Source: Desulforamulus profundi (GTDB lineage Bacteria > Bacillota_B > Desulfotomaculia > Desulfotomaculales > Desulfotomaculaceae). From it: a DNA stretch of 64,000 nucleotides. This document shows, one piece after another, positions 46,709-58,421 of the stretch. The DNA lies in the NCBI RefSeq assembly GCF_002607855.1, contig NZ_AWQQ01000116.1, forward strand, positions 2,627 through 66,626, given 5' to 3'. The position numbers were made by a program, and so were the translations under genes. The notes under the pieces were generated by a model. The model saw nothing but the letters and a program-made list of their open reading frames with translations. It made no database searches and had not been told where the DNA came from. Positions within the stretch are counted from its first letter, which is position 1, and each line of letters opens with the position of its first letter.

Positions 46709-48442
46709 ATGGAGACGGAGGGGGTGGTTTTTATCTCAAGACAGGGAAGTCTTGGCTTGCTCTATACATGGACGATCATACTGCTGGGCTTTGGCTGGTT
46801 GTGGAAGGTTTTTCCCCAACTTAACCTGGACCAGGGGGGGACGCTGACGGTCCTCATCATTCTGGGTGTGCTGGCGGAGTGGATGGCGGTTCCCTTTCCC
46901 CAGGGATACTTATCCGGGGGCTACGTCATCGTTGTGGCCACCCAGTTGATCTGTGGCGGTGTGGCCACCGCCTGGGTGACCGGGTTGGTCTCCCTGATCG
47001 GGCTGGGCATTGCCAACCGGGGAAATCCCTTGCGAACCACCCTGTTTAACAGTTCACAGCACATTCTGGCGGCCGCCGGTGCGTCCTTTGTCTTCCAACA
47101 GGTGGAGGGAGAGATCTTACCCATCGTCCTGTTTACCCTGGTTTATTTTGCCGTTAACCACATGCTGGTTTATTTTTACCTGCTGCCCGGACGCCGGGAC
47201 CACCCGGATTTATTTGGCTGGGATGCCCTGCGCTGGGACGGCTACACCTATCTCTTTACCGCTCCTTACGGGGCTTTGATGGCTGCCTTTTATCTTAAAA
47301 TGGGCGTCAGCTGGGCACTGGTCTTATTCCTGCCGGTGCTGGCAGCCCAGGTGATTCTCGGTAAATATGTACATATGGAACTGTCCAACCGGGAGCTGAC
47401 GGCCCTTTTCCAGGTGGCCAAGCGGCTGCGGGTCAGTTATGAACCGGACACCTTCTTTAACCAGATTTTGCAGGAATGCCGGCGGATTGCTCCTTTCCAT
47501 ACCGCTGTCATCTTCTTTTGGTCCCAGGAACGCCAGCTGTTTTTACCCGGCGCCGCCCAGGGGCCTTTACGGGAAGAGATGTGCAACATGGTGGCACCCG
47601 GCGAGGGCCTGGTGGGACAAGCTGCAGAGAGCAAGGAGCCCGTTATCATTGAGGATGTCCGGGACATGGACTCCCCAAGGGATGCCGGTTCCTTCCGGCG
47701 GTTCCGCTCGGTGCTGGTGATTCCCCTGCTGGCCCAGGGGGAGGTCACCGGTGTTTTGGTGCTGGGGGACATGCGCCCCTATGCCTATGAAGAGAAGCAT
47801 ATGCAGATGGTAAGCATTATCGGCGGCCAGGCGGGTATTGTGTTGGCCAACGACATGCTGGTGGAAAAAATCCGGCACCTGTCCGTGACAGACCGGTTGA
47901 CCGATTTCCTTAATCACAGGCAGTTTTACCGCCAGGTGGTCAAGGAAATGGTCCGGTGCCGCGCCGCCGGGGAGCCCGCCTCCCTGCTGCTGGTGAACAT
48001 CGATAATATGGGTGTTTTCAACTCCCGTTACGGGCACGGGGCAGGGGATGCGGTGATTCAAATGGTGGCTTCGGTGCTGCGGGATGTCACCCGGCCCGCA
48101 GATCTCCTTGGCCGGTACGGGGGCGGTGAGCTGGCGGTGCTGGCGCTGGGTTCGGACACGGCCAACGCTTTAAAACTGGCCGAGCAGATCCGGGTAGAGG
48201 TGAGGGACCGCCGGCTGGTGCCCGAGGAATCCCAGCAGCAGATCATGGTAACGGTGTCCGTTGGTGTGGCCACCTTCCCCCACGACACCACCGACCCGGA
48301 CCAAATCTTCTTTGGGGCGGAAAAGGCGGTGGCCCGGGCCAAAGAACTGGGCCGGGACCGGTCCGTTGCTTACAGCCGGCTGTTAAAGGAAATCAAATTA
48401 AAAATACAAAAGGATGGAACTCCCGCAGTTCGGAGAAGGTGA
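46709..48442 (+). CDS. Membrane GAF-GGDEF protein with degenerate GGDEF motif
   Basis: 577 residues. The N-terminal 220 form about six membrane helices (LLYTWTIILLGFGWLW; VLAEWMAVPFPQGYL). A GAF domain occupies about 240-370 (FHTAVIFFWSQERQLF, PVIIEDVRDMDSPRDAGSFR). The C-terminal domain has the diguanylate cyclase pattern (LTDFLNHRQFYRQVVKEM, YGHGAGDAVIQM). However, the active-site GG[D/E]EF reads GGGEL, so cyclic di-GMP synthesis is doubtful. It may bind nucleotide or act as a regulator. The start is uncertain: ATG 46709 lacks a clear ribosome binding site. comF follows seven bases after the stop, so the two are likely co-transcribed. Confidence 0.8.
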   Translation: METEGVVFISRQGSLGLLYTWTIILLGFGWLWKVFPQLNLDQGGTLTVLIILGVLAEWMAVPFPQGYLSGGYVIVVATQLICGGVATAWVTGLVSLIGLGIANRGNPLRTTLFNSSQHILAAAGASFVFQQVEGEILPIVLFTLVYFAVNHMLVYFYLLPGRRDHPDLFGWDALRWDGYTYLFTAPYGALMAAFYLKMGVSWALVLFLPVLAAQVILGKYVHMELSNRELTALFQVAKRLRVSYEPDTFFNQILQECRRIAPFHTAVIFFWSQERQLFLPGAAQGPLREEMCNMVAPGEGLVGQAAESKEPVIIEDVRDMDSPRDAGSFRRFRSVLVIPLLAQGEVTGVLVLGDMRPYAYEEKHMQMVSIIGGQAGIVLANDMLVEKIRHLSVTDRLTDFLNHRQFYRQVVKEMVRCRAAGEPASLLLVNIDNMGVFNSRYGHGAGDAVIQMVASVLRDVTRPADLLGRYGGGELAVLALGSDTANALKLAEQIRVEVRDRRLVPEESQQQIMVTVSVGVATFPHDTTDPDQIFFGAEKAVARAKELGRDRSVAYSRLLKEIKLKIQKDGTPAVRRR

Positions 48443-48448
48443 AGACCC

Positions 48449-49164
48449 ATGCACCCCCTGTTGGAAGCCCTGGTAAACTTGATTTTCCCCGAGTGGCCCG
48501 GCTGCAAGCTGTGCGGCCGCCTCGGCAAAGAAGACCTGTGCCCCGCCTGCCGTCAAGAACTGCGGGATTGGGCGGCCAAACCAAAGTGCCCGGTTTGCGG
48601 CAGGCCGGTCCCCCCCAAGGCCGGGTCACCCTTTGCGGAGATTGCCAAAGCCAACCCCCGCCCTTTGAGATGGCCAGAGCGGTGGGCCCCTATGAGGGCG
48701 GCTTGCGGCAGGCCATCCATCTTTTTAAATACAAGAGAAGAAAATCCCTGGCCCCGCTGCTGGGCGGACTCATGCTGGAAACATTGCAGAAACATCCCCG
48801 GCTGTTGCATTGTGATCTTGTACTGCCGGTGCCCATGTCCCGGGGAAGGTTAAGGGAGCGGGGGTTTAACCAGGCGGCGCTGCTGGCCCGCCAGGTGGCC
48901 AGGGGGCTAAACCTGCCGCTGTCAGACCGTGTGTTGATAAAGGGCGAAACACCGCCCCAGACAGGCCTTACCCGGCCCCAACGGGAGCAAAACCTGAGGG
49001 GATCCTTTAAAGTGAAGGCACCGGAAGAAATCAGGGGCAAAAACCTGTTAATTGTAGATGATGTTTTCACCACCGGGTCCACCGTTTCTGCCATGGCAGA
49101 GACCCTGAAAGAGCAAGGGGCGGCTGGAATCTTCGTCATCACACTGGCCAACGCGGCAAAATAA
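48449..49164 (+). CDS. comF: ComF family phosphoribosyltransferase-like protein (frameshifted near 48615)
   Basis: Starts at ATG 48449. The N-terminus has zinc-finger cysteine pairs (CKLCGRLGKEDLCPAC; CPVCGRPVPP). One C lost in a C-run near 48615 breaks the frame; restored, it reads GRVTLCGDC and then ARAVGPYEGGLRQAIHLFKY. The C-terminal PRTase domain has LPVPMSRGRLRERGFNQAAL and NLLIVDDVFTTGSTVSAM, the PRPP-binding loop. It is 238 residues joined. ComF helps take up single-stranded DNA during transformation, but related proteins are widespread in non-competent bacteria. It follows the GGDEF-like gene closely. Confidence 0.88.
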
Positions 49165-49597
49165 ACTCCCAGAAGAAAATGGCAGAGGACTCAGAAGTTG
49201 GTGATTTCACAGGGAAAATCATCGGTTTCCCGGTACAATCTCCGCCAATCTTGCTAGATTACGACGTTATCACCAAAGCAGAATACCCGGCATACATCTT
49301 CCAAATACTGGAAAACAAAAATCTTCTACAAAAATCATGCCAACGCATCCCACATTCTGACAAATAATACTATACTATCCACCTGATGCCCACAGAAAAA
49401 CCCCTGATTTGATGGGTTATTAACAGACTTATCCACATTGTCCACAGGAATAACCTTTTCAACAAGGATTTTTTCGACAAAGCATCGGAAATCCCCCAGG
49501 ATCGGTAACACTTGACAGGGCACAGGTAAAAGTGATAAGATAACCCCACGTGAGTTCATTGGGCTCTCTGAAAGTATTTTGAAAGCGAGGAATGTAA
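49165..49597. other. Intergenic region upstream of csp with two DnaA-box-like sites
   Basis: No supported gene. TTATCCACA (49429-49437) is a perfect DnaA-box consensus, and TTGTCCACA (49438-49446) follows immediately with one mismatch. A csp promoter lies at 49512-49541. A short open frame at 49179-49367 has no domain or ribosome binding site. Confidence 0.45.
49512..49541 (+). promoter_or_regulatory. Promoter of the cold-shock gene
   Basis: TTGACA (49512-49517), 18 bp, TAAGAT (49536-49541), followed by an approximately 50-nt leader to the ATG at 49598. Confidence 0.55.
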
Positions 49598-49795
49598 ATG
49601 CTCGGCAAGGTAAAATGGTTTAATGCGGAAAAAGGTTATGGTTTCATTGAAAGAGAAGAAGGTGGCGATGTATTCGTTCACTTTTCCGCAATTCAAGAAG
49701 AAGGTTTCAAATCATTAGCTGAAGGTCAGGAAGTTGAATTCGACATCGTTGAAGGTGCTCGTGGACCCCAAGCTGCTAACGTTACCAAACGTTAA
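49598..49795 (+). CDS. Cold-shock protein (CspA family)
   Basis: 65 residues, intact. [20 protein letters not shown] contains RNP1 (KGYGFI) and DVFVHFSAI contains RNP2 (VFVHF). The single OB-fold binds single-stranded RNA or DNA and keeps messages unstructured, often at low temperature or in stationary phase. The leader between promoter and start is short compared with the long thermoregulatory leaders of enterobacterial cspA. It has its own promoter and terminator and is a single-gene unit. Confidence 0.95.
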   Translation: MLGKVKWFNAEKGYGFIEREEGGDVFVHFSAIQEEGFKSLAEGQEVEFDIVEGARGPQAANVTKR

Positions 49796-49817
49796 TTATA
49801 AAGGTTGAAAACTTTCT

Positions 49818-49842
49818 ACCCTGCCACCGGCCAGGGTTTTAA
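49818..49842 (+). terminator. Terminator after csp
   Basis: ACCCTG (49818-49823) pairs with CAGGGT (49832-49837), followed by TTTT. Confidence 0.5.
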
Positions 49843-49937
49843 AATTCTGTTAAAAAAATGCAGGAATTTAACAGGTTTTCGGGAATACTAACAGCAGGTA
49901 TTTATTTCCTATGACACTGCGAAAGGAGTGGTACTTT

Positions 49938-50459
49938 GTGAAAGTGCAAGTTCGCGGTAAGAACATTCAAGTAACCCCGGCCCTGAGGGATTATGTGGAA
50001 AAACGTTTGGGTAAGTTGGACCGGTTCCTGGATAATTTGGGAGAAGCGGTGGCAACCCTGGTTGTTGAAGGCGATTCACATAAGATTGAGGTTACCCTTC
50101 CGGTAAACGGCATGCTTCTAAGGGGCGAAGAGGCCACCGGTGAAATGTATTCCTCGGTGGATCTGGTGGTTGAAAAAATGGAGCGCCAGATCGAGCGCTA
50201 CAAAGGCAAGATCAACCGCCGCAGCAACCGTGGCATCGCCGACCTGGCGGAAGTCGCAGACAAAATCGAAGACGAGACCCCCAAGGTTATTAAAACAAAG
50301 CGCTTTGCCATCAAACCCATGGCCCTGGATGAAGCCATTATGCAGATGAACCTGCTGGGCCATGACTTCTTCGTCTTTTCCAATGCGGAAACCGAGCAGA
50401 CCAACGTGGTCTACAAGAGAAAAGACGGCAACTACGGCTTAATCGAGCCGGAATTCTAA
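49938..50459 (+). CDS. hpf: Ribosome hibernation promoting factor, long form
   Basis: 173 residues from GTG 49938, with AAAGGAG ten bases upstream; ATG 49911 is an alternative in-frame start without one. The N-terminal domain (VQVRGKNIQVTPALRDYVEK, ATLVVEGDSHKIEVTLPV) binds the 30S subunit. After a linker, the C-terminal dimerisation domain reads KRFAIKPMALDEAIMQMNLL and GHDFFVFSNAETEQTNVVYK. The long form pairs two 70S ribosomes into 100S particles in stationary phase. It lies after csp and just before secA, the usual order in this lineage. Intact. Confidence 0.94.
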   Translation: MKVQVRGKNIQVTPALRDYVEKRLGKLDRFLDNLGEAVATLVVEGDSHKIEVTLPVNGMLLRGEEATGEMYSSVDLVVEKMERQIERYKGKINRRSNRGIADLAEVADKIEDETPKVIKTKRFAIKPMALDEAIMQMNLLGHDFFVFSNAETEQTNVVYKRKDGNYGLIEPEF

Positions 50460-50469
50460 AATGTTTACA

Positions 50470-50499
50470 AAAGGGCACGCCGCACAGGCGTGCCTTTAT
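50470..50499 (+). terminator. Terminator after hpf
   Basis: GGCACGCC and GGCGTGCC form a stem around GCACA, followed by TTTATT. Confidence 0.65.
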
Positions 50500-50718
50500 T
50501 ATTGACCGGCAAAAGACCTAACATTATCAGTATAATTTAACGGGACAACGGGAGGAATCGCAGGGTTTAGGGCGAAATCTCTACCACATGGCCATTTCTT
50601 GCTTTGTTCCGGTTGTGGTGATAGAATAAATTTGCCATAACTTCGAGGATTTGTCAGGAACCTCAATGGTTCTTTTCCTTTGGCCTGATAAAAGGGAAAA
50701 CCTGAAAGGTGGTTAACC

Positions 50719-53332
<2,614 letters not shown>

Positions 53333-53391
53333 ACCTAATAACTTAATAACTTAAGTACCAGGCACCATTTTCGGAGAGAGGATGAAATACC

Positions 53392-54501
53392 TTGCTGGAT
53401 GCTGAAGTAAGGCGCGACCTGGAACAGCTGGGGAAGCGTATCAATGATTTGAGGGTTTCTCTTTGACATTGCGAGGCAGCAGGAAGAAATAGCCAAACTG
53501 GAGCAGGAAATGATGCGGGAAGGTTTCTGGGACAACGTGGAGCACAGCCAAAAGGTCAACCAGAGGCTGGCCAACCTCAAGGGCAGGGTGGAAAGCTTTA
53601 CTGCCCTGGAGTCCTCGCTGCAGGACCTGGAAGTAATGCTGGAACTGTGCCTGGAAGAACAGGACCCCCTGCTTGAAGAAGAATTAACCACCGAGCTGGC
53701 TTCCCTGGCCAGGCGGGTGGAAGATACCGAACTGGAAGTACTGCTGTCCGGTCCCTACGACCGGGGAGACGCCATCCTGGCTTTGCACCCGGGGGCCGGT
53801 GGCACCGAATCCCAGGACTGGGCCCAGATGCTGCTGCGCATGTATACCCGGTACTGTGAAAATCACAATTATAAAGTAGAGGTATTGGACCTGCTGCCGG
53901 GGGATGAGGCGGGCATTAAAAGCGCCACCATCCAGGTGTCCGGCCCCAACGCCTACGGCTACCTCCGCTGCGAAAAGGGCGTGCACCGGCTGGTGCGCAT
54001 TTCCCCCTTTGACGCCGCCGGCCGCCGGCACACCTCCTTTGCCTCGGTGGATGTGCTGCCGGTGGTGGAGGACGAAGTGGAGGTCAACATCCGCCAGGAG
54101 GACTTGAAGGTTGACACCTACCGCTCCGGCGGCGCCGGGGGCCAGCACGTCAACAAAACCGACTCGGCGGTGCGCCTCACCCACCTGCCCACCGGCATCG
54201 TGGTGGCCTGCCAGAACGAGCGCTCCCAAACCACCAACCGCCTGGCCGCCATGAAATTATTAAAAGCCAAGCTCATCGACCTGGAGCTGCGCAAGAAAGA
54301 AGAAGAGTTGGCCGCCTGCGGGGAGACCAAAAGGACATCGCCTGGGGCAGCCAGATCCGCTCCTACGTGTTCCACCCCTACAGCCTGGTCAAGGACCACC
54401 GCACCGGCGTGGAAGTGGGCAACGTCCAAGCAGTGATGGACGGCGCCATCGATGAATTTATCGCCGCCTATCTCAAAGAAAAGGCCGGCACCCCCAAATA
54501 A
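53392..54501 (+). CDS. prfB: Peptide chain release factor 2, with programmed +1 frameshift
   Basis: TTG 53392 starts a 24-codon leader frame ending at CTT TGA C (53461-53467), the conserved RF2 frameshift site. An SD-like GAGGG lies just upstream (53451-53455). After the +1 shift the main frame reads [39 protein letters not shown] carries the SPF stop-codon-recognition tripeptide and [17 protein letters not shown] the GGQ catalytic motif. A second, unprogrammed break (GCCTG for GCCCTG, 54314) must be repaired to read the last 60 residues, giving 369. RF2 releases peptides at UGA and UAA. The leader UGA makes its synthesis self-regulating. Confidence 0.96.
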
Positions 54502-54514
54502 AACCTGGCCTCCC

Positions 54515-54589
54515 AATTCAAATCGGGGACGGTTCTTGACTTGAATTAGTTTTACGAATTCAAGTCAAGAACCGTCCCCGATTTGAATT
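54515..54589. repeat. Perfect inverted pair of 33-bp repeat units (REPIN-like)
   Basis: The forward unit 54515-54547 and reverse unit 54557-54589 are perfectly complementary over all 33 bases, with a 9-bp spacer (AGTTTTACG). It lies 13 bp after prfB and would form a very strong RNA hairpin. Confidence 0.9.
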
Positions 54590-54753
54590 TACGACAAGAT
54601 TTTATGAGTCTTGGAAGGATTTAGCACCAATAGGGAGAACAATTATACTGGTAACCTAGCTTGTCAACATTAGGAATTAAAATAGTCTAAATCATTTTAG
54701 GGTATGATAAAACCGGGCAAATCTTATCATTGAGGGTTTGTGAGGTAGCTTAT

Positions 54754-55605
54754 ATGTCAATGCGCTGGTTAAAGGATTACCTGGGGGTTACCATTGGGGT
54801 GATCCTGACGGCCGTAGGATTGGATGCCTTTTTAGTCCCAAACAAAATTGCCGCCGGCGGGGTAAGCGGTATTGCCACCATTCTGCACTATGTCATCCAT
54901 GTTCCGGTGGGGGCTGCCATGCTGGTGCTTAATGTGCCCTTATTCATTGGAGCCACCCTGCGCCTGGGGTGGCACTATGCGGTACGCTCCCTTTACGGTA
55001 CCTTGACACTATCCTTCTTTATCGATTTTCTGGAACCCTACATACCTGCCCTGACAGACAATTTGCTGTTGGCTTCGCTGTACGGGGGAGTGCTCAGCGG
55101 CTTGGGACTGGGTCTCGTTTTCCGGCATAAGGGAACCACCGGGGGGACGGACCTGGCTGCGGCTATTGTGAGAAGTTTTGTGGGAATTAATATAGGTCAA
55201 TTGCTGTTTTTAATTGACTCTACGGTTGTTGCGGCCGCCTGGATCACCTTTGATTCGGCGGAACTGGCTCTTTATGCTCTGATCACGATCTTCGTCACGG
55301 CCTGGGTCATTGATCTGGTTCAGGAGGGTTTCAGTTACGCCAAGGCCTTTATTATTATAACCGATAAGGCCGATCAAATTAGCCAGGAGATCATAAAGCA
55401 GCTGGACCGGGGTGCCACCGCATGGAAAGCCAGAGGCATGTATACCGGACAGGAGAAAGAAGTTCTCCTGTCGGTGGTGGGACGTACCGAGGTGACCAGG
55501 TTAAAGGAAATTGTTCGGGAAACTGACCCGCAGGCATTCATCATCTTAGGGGATGTTCATGAAGTGCTGGGCGAAGGTTTCAAGCAATTACAAGGTTCAA
55601 AATAA
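54754..55605 (+). CDS. YitT family (DUF2179) membrane protein
   Basis: 283 residues from ATG 54754, with GAGGT eight bases upstream; the frame also opens at TTG 54730. Five to six membrane helices lead with GVILTAVGLDAFLVPNKIAA and AAGGVSGIATILHYV. HKGTTGGTDLAAAIVRSFVG is the family signature. The cytoplasmic C-terminal DUF2179 domain begins near DKADQISQEIIKQLDRGATA and ends EIVRETDPQAFIILGDVHEV. Several paralogues are usual in Bacilli and Clostridia; transport of a small solute has been proposed but no substrate is established. It is intact and followed by the transketolase subunit genes. Confidence 0.9.
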   Translation: MSMRWLKDYLGVTIGVILTAVGLDAFLVPNKIAAGGVSGIATILHYVIHVPVGAAMLVLNVPLFIGATLRLGWHYAVRSLYGTLTLSFFIDFLEPYIPALTDNLLLASLYGGVLSGLGLGLVFRHKGTTGGTDLAAAIVRSFVGINIGQLLFLIDSTVVAAAWITFDSAELALYALITIFVTAWVIDLVQEGFSYAKAFIIITDKADQISQEIIKQLDRGATAWKARGMYTGQEKEVLLSVVGRTEVTRLKEIVRETDPQAFIILGDVHEVLGEGFKQLQGSK

Positions 55606-55643
55606 TGGATTAAAACAATACATAGAATACTGGAGGAAAAGAA

Positions 55644-56462
55644 ATGGAACAGGAAAAAATTTATGCTTTGCAGGAGCGGGCCAGGGCCATTCGCCGCCAC
55701 ATTATCACCATGCTGGGGGAAGCCGGCTCCGGCCACCCGGGCGGTTCACTGTCTGCGGCGGACATTGTCAGTGTACTCTTCTTTGATACCATGAAACTTA
55801 ACCCGGAGAAACCGGATTGGCCGGGCAGGGACCGTTTTGTTCTGTCCAAGGGCCATGCGGCCCCGGTGCTCTATGCCGCCCTGGCGGAAAAGGGCTTCCT
55901 GCCCCGGGAAGAACTGCTGACCCTGCGTAAACTGGGCAGCCGCTTGCAGGGGCACCCGGATATGAAAAAGCTGCCAGGGGTAGAAATGTCCACCGGTTCC
56001 CTGGGACAGGGGATATCCGCCGCCGTCGGCATGGCCCTGGGTCTCCGTTTGGACGGCGGTGACCAGAGAGTCTATGCCCTGCTGGGTGACGGCGAAGTGC
56101 AGGAAGGCCAGGTCTGGGAGGCCGCCATGGCCGCCGGCCACTTCAAGTTGGACAACCTGACCGCCTTCCTGGATTACAACAACCTGCAAATTGACGGCCC
56201 GGTGGACGTGGTCATGGATGTGGCCCCCTTAAATGATAAATGGCGGGCCTTTAACTGGCATGTCATTGAAATCGACGGCCACGATATCGGGCAGATCCTG
56301 AAGGCCATCGAAGAGGCCAAAGCCACCAAAGGCAAACCCACCATGATCATTGCTAAAACCGTCAAAGGCAAAGGTGTATCCTTTATGGAAAACCAGGTGG
56401 GCTGGCACGGCAATGCCCCCAAACCCGAGCAGGTGGAACAGGCATTGAAGGAACTGGCGTGA
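55644..56462 (+). CDS. Transketolase, N-terminal subunit
   Basis: 272 residues, the thiamine-diphosphate-binding half of a split transketolase. [18 protein letters not shown] and [20 protein letters not shown] are the N-terminal signatures. [20 protein letters not shown] and [15 protein letters not shown] form the GDG-x26-N cofactor motif. It transfers two-carbon units between sugar phosphates in the non-oxidative pentose phosphate route, with the partner encoded at 56.6 kb. Split transketolases are typical of archaea and many Firmicutes. A 33-bp repeat and a GGCCATCGG/CTGACGG run separate the two halves. Confidence 0.94.
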   Translation: MEQEKIYALQERARAIRRHIITMLGEAGSGHPGGSLSAADIVSVLFFDTMKLNPEKPDWPGRDRFVLSKGHAAPVLYAALAEKGFLPREELLTLRKLGSRLQGHPDMKKLPGVEMSTGSLGQGISAAVGMALGLRLDGGDQRVYALLGDGEVQEGQVWEAAMAAGHFKLDNLTAFLDYNNLQIDGPVDVVMDVAPLNDKWRAFNWHVIEIDGHDIGQILKAIEEAKATKGKPTMIIAKTVKGKGVSFMENQVGWHGNAPKPEQVEQALKELA

Positions 56463-56464
56463 GT

Positions 56465-56497
56465 AATTCAAGTCGGGGACGGTTCTTGACTTGAATT
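56465..56497 (+). repeat. 33-bp palindromic repeat unit, forward
   Basis: AATTCAAGTC, core GGGGACGGTTCTT, GACTTGAATT. Its terminal 10-mers are perfectly complementary. It lies directly after the transketolase N-subunit stop (56460-56462). Confidence 0.85.
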
Positions 56498-56502
56498 ATA
56501 AC

Positions 56503-56573
56503 AGGCCATCGGCCATCAGCGTCAGCTAAAAGAATAACCCCAAAAGCTGAAGGCTGACGGCTGACGGCCTGAC
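56503..56573. repeat. Imperfect inverted and quasi-tandem GCTGACG repeat
   Basis: GGCCATCGGCCATCAGCG and TCAGCT face AGCTGAAGGCTGACGG and CTGACGGCC across about 20 bp. Each arm is itself built of an 8-bp unit (GGCTGACG or its variant). Confidence 0.5.
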
Positions 56574-56608
56574 CCCAAAGAAATACCTATTAGAACTGGA
56601 GGTTTACC

Positions 56609-57550
56609 ATGACAAAGAAAATTGCCACCCGGGATGCATACGGCCAGGAACTGGTCCGCCTGGGAGCTGATAATAAAGACGTGGTGGTTTTGGACGCCGA
56701 CCTGTCCAAGTCCACCAAGACCCATGACTTTATGAAAACCTATCCCGACCGCTTCTTTAACATGGGCATTGCCGAGGGCAACATGATGGTCACCGCCGCC
56801 GGGCTGGCAGCCGTGGGTAAGATCCCCTTTGCCAGCACCTTTGCGGTGTTTGCCACCGGCCGGGCCTATGAGCAAATCCGCAACAGCATTTGCTACCCCA
56901 GGCTGAATGTGAAAATTGCCGCCACTCACGCTGGCGTCACCGTGGGGGAAGACGGGGGTTCCCACCAGTCCATTGAAGACATCGCCATTATGCGGGCACT
57001 GCCCGGCATGACCGTGTTTGTCCCCGCCGATGCAGTGGAGACCGCAGCCGCCATCCGGGCCGCAGCGGAAATCAAAGGACCCGTTTACATCCGTTTAGGA
57101 CGCTCCGGCGTGCCGGTCCTGCACGGGGAAGATTTTAAGTTTACCCCCGGTGAAGCCGTTACCCTGCGGGAGGGCACCAATGTGGCCCTGATTGCCACCG
57201 GTATCATGGTTCCCGCCGCCCTGGAAGCCGCTGAAACCCTGGCCGCCGAAGGTATCAGCGCCATGGTCCTGGATGTCCACACCATCAAGCCCCTGGACGT
57301 TTTTGCCATTGTGGAAGCCGCCAGAAAATGCGGCGCCGTGGTCACCGCCGAAGAACACTCCATCATCGGCGGCCTGGGCAGCGCCGTAGCCGAAACCCTG
57401 TCCGAGCACCAGCCGGTCCCCCTGCAGCGCATCGGCGTCCGCGACACCTTCGGCGAATCCGGCAAACCCGCCGAACTCCTCCAACACTTCGGCCTCACCG
57501 CCGCCAACATCGCCGAGGCAGCCAGGAAAGTTATCGCCAAGAAGAAGTAA
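56609..57550 (+). CDS. Transketolase, C-terminal subunit
   Basis: 313 residues, starting at ATG 56609 behind ACTGGAGG. It carries the pyrimidine-binding and C-terminal domains: MGIAEGNMMVTAAGLAAVGK, with the catalytic glutamate, FASTFAVFATGRAYEQIRN, and HAGVTVGEDGGSHQSIEDIA. The C-terminal regulatory fold shows VTAEEHSIIGGLGSAVAETL. It forms a heteromeric enzyme with the N-subunit encoded just upstream. It is intact. It ends before a terminator and the ftsE control region. Confidence 0.94.
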   Translation: MTKKIATRDAYGQELVRLGADNKDVVVLDADLSKSTKTHDFMKTYPDRFFNMGIAEGNMMVTAAGLAAVGKIPFASTFAVFATGRAYEQIRNSICYPRLNVKIAATHAGVTVGEDGGSHQSIEDIAIMRALPGMTVFVPADAVETAAAIRAAAEIKGPVYIRLGRSGVPVLHGEDFKFTPGEAVTLREGTNVALIATGIMVPAALEAAETLAAEGISAMVLDVHTIKPLDVFAIVEAARKCGAVVTAEEHSIIGGLGSAVAETLSEHQPVPLQRIGVRDTFGESGKPAELLQHFGLTAANIAEAARKVIAKKK

Positions 57551-57580
57551 GATGTACCTGGTACATTGGTTAGAAGTTTA

Positions 57581-57612
57581 TAAAAGGAGTGCTTGCAAGG
57601 GCACTCTTTTTG
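57581..57612 (+). terminator. Terminator after the transketolase genes
   Basis: GAGTGC (57587-57592) and GCACTC (57601-57606) form a stem flanked by AAAA and TTTTT. Confidence 0.65.
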
Positions 57613-57615
57613 TAT

Positions 57616-57639
57616 TTTTTGTCAAAAATTGGACAAAAA
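57616..57639. promoter_or_regulatory. Dyad upstream of ftsE
   Basis: TTTTTGTC (57616-57623) and GACAAAAA (57632-57639) are perfect inverted arms with an 8-bp spacer, about 100 bp before the ftsE start. A protein-binding site is possible; no factor is suggested by the sequence. Confidence 0.35.
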
Positions 57640-57734
57640 GGAATGAATTTTAGACTATTTTTAAAGGAATTTACACTTTGGGCGTCGAAATCCGATAGGT
57701 GGTTCCTAAGATCATAACTGGGAAAGGTGTTAAG

Positions 57735-58421
57735 ATGATACAGTTCTACAATGTCTCCAAGGTGTACGACAACGGCGTAAAGGCTGTTTCTGACTTGACT
57801 CTGCATATAAAAAAGGGTGAATTTGTCTTTCTGGTAGGCCCCAGCGGAGCAGGGAAGTCTACTTTGATTAAACTGATCTTCCGTGAAGAGCTGCCCACCC
57901 GGGGGCAGGTGATGTTCAACGGCAAGAATACTGTCCGTATGAAAGCACGGGAAGTTCCCCACATGCGGCGGAAAATCGGCATGGTTTTTCAGGATTTTCG
58001 CCTGCTGTCCCAGAAGACCGCGGCGGAGAACGTAGCCTTTGCCCTGGAAATCACCGGCACCTCCGGTAAAGAGATTAAACGCATTGTGCCGGAGGTTCTG
58101 GAGCAGGTGGGACTCAAGGATAAAGGAAACCTGTTGCCCAGCCAGATGTCCGGCGGGGAGCAGCAAAGGGTCTGCATTGCCAGGGCCATTGTCAACAACC
58201 CCCTGCTGATCATCGCCGACGAGCCCACCGGCAACCTGGACCCCGATACCTCATGGGAAATCATGAAGCTTTTCCAGGACATTAACCGCCGGGGCACCAC
58301 CATCCTGATGGCCACCCACGATTCGGAAATTGTGAACACCATGAAGAAGCGGGTGATTGCCCTGTCCAACGGCTGTGTTGTGCGGGATGAAGAGAGCGGG
58401 GTGTACCGCTGTGAACTTTAA
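57735..58421 (+). CDS. ftsE: Cell division ATP-binding protein FtsE
   Basis: 228 residues from ATG 57735 after GGGAAAGGTG; a longer frame starts at 57699. IQFYNVSKVYDNGVKAVSDL is the family N-terminus, VGPSGAGKSTLIKLIFREE Walker A, SGGEQQRVCIARAIVNNP the ABC signature, and LLIIADEPTGNLDPDTSW Walker B. FtsE is the ATPase of the FtsEX complex, which activates wall hydrolases across the membrane. Its end overlaps ftsX by 11 bases. A coiled-coil M23 hydrolase gene follows ftsX, the natural target of the complex. Intact. Confidence 0.95.
   Translation: MIQFYNVSKVYDNGVKAVSDLTLHIKKGEFVFLVGPSGAGKSTLIKLIFREELPTRGQVMFNGKNTVRMKAREVPHMRRKIGMVFQDFRLLSQKTAAENVAFALEITGTSGKEIKRIVPEVLEQVGLKDKGNLLPSQMSGGEQQRVCIARAIVNNPLLIIADEPTGNLDPDTSWEIMKLFQDINRRGTTILMATHDSEIVNTMKKRVIALSNGCVVRDEESGVYRCEL

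Noticed and set aside
49179..49367. 62-codon open frame after comF
   Set aside because: No ribosome binding site, no family resemblance, ends inside a promoter region; kept as intergenic.
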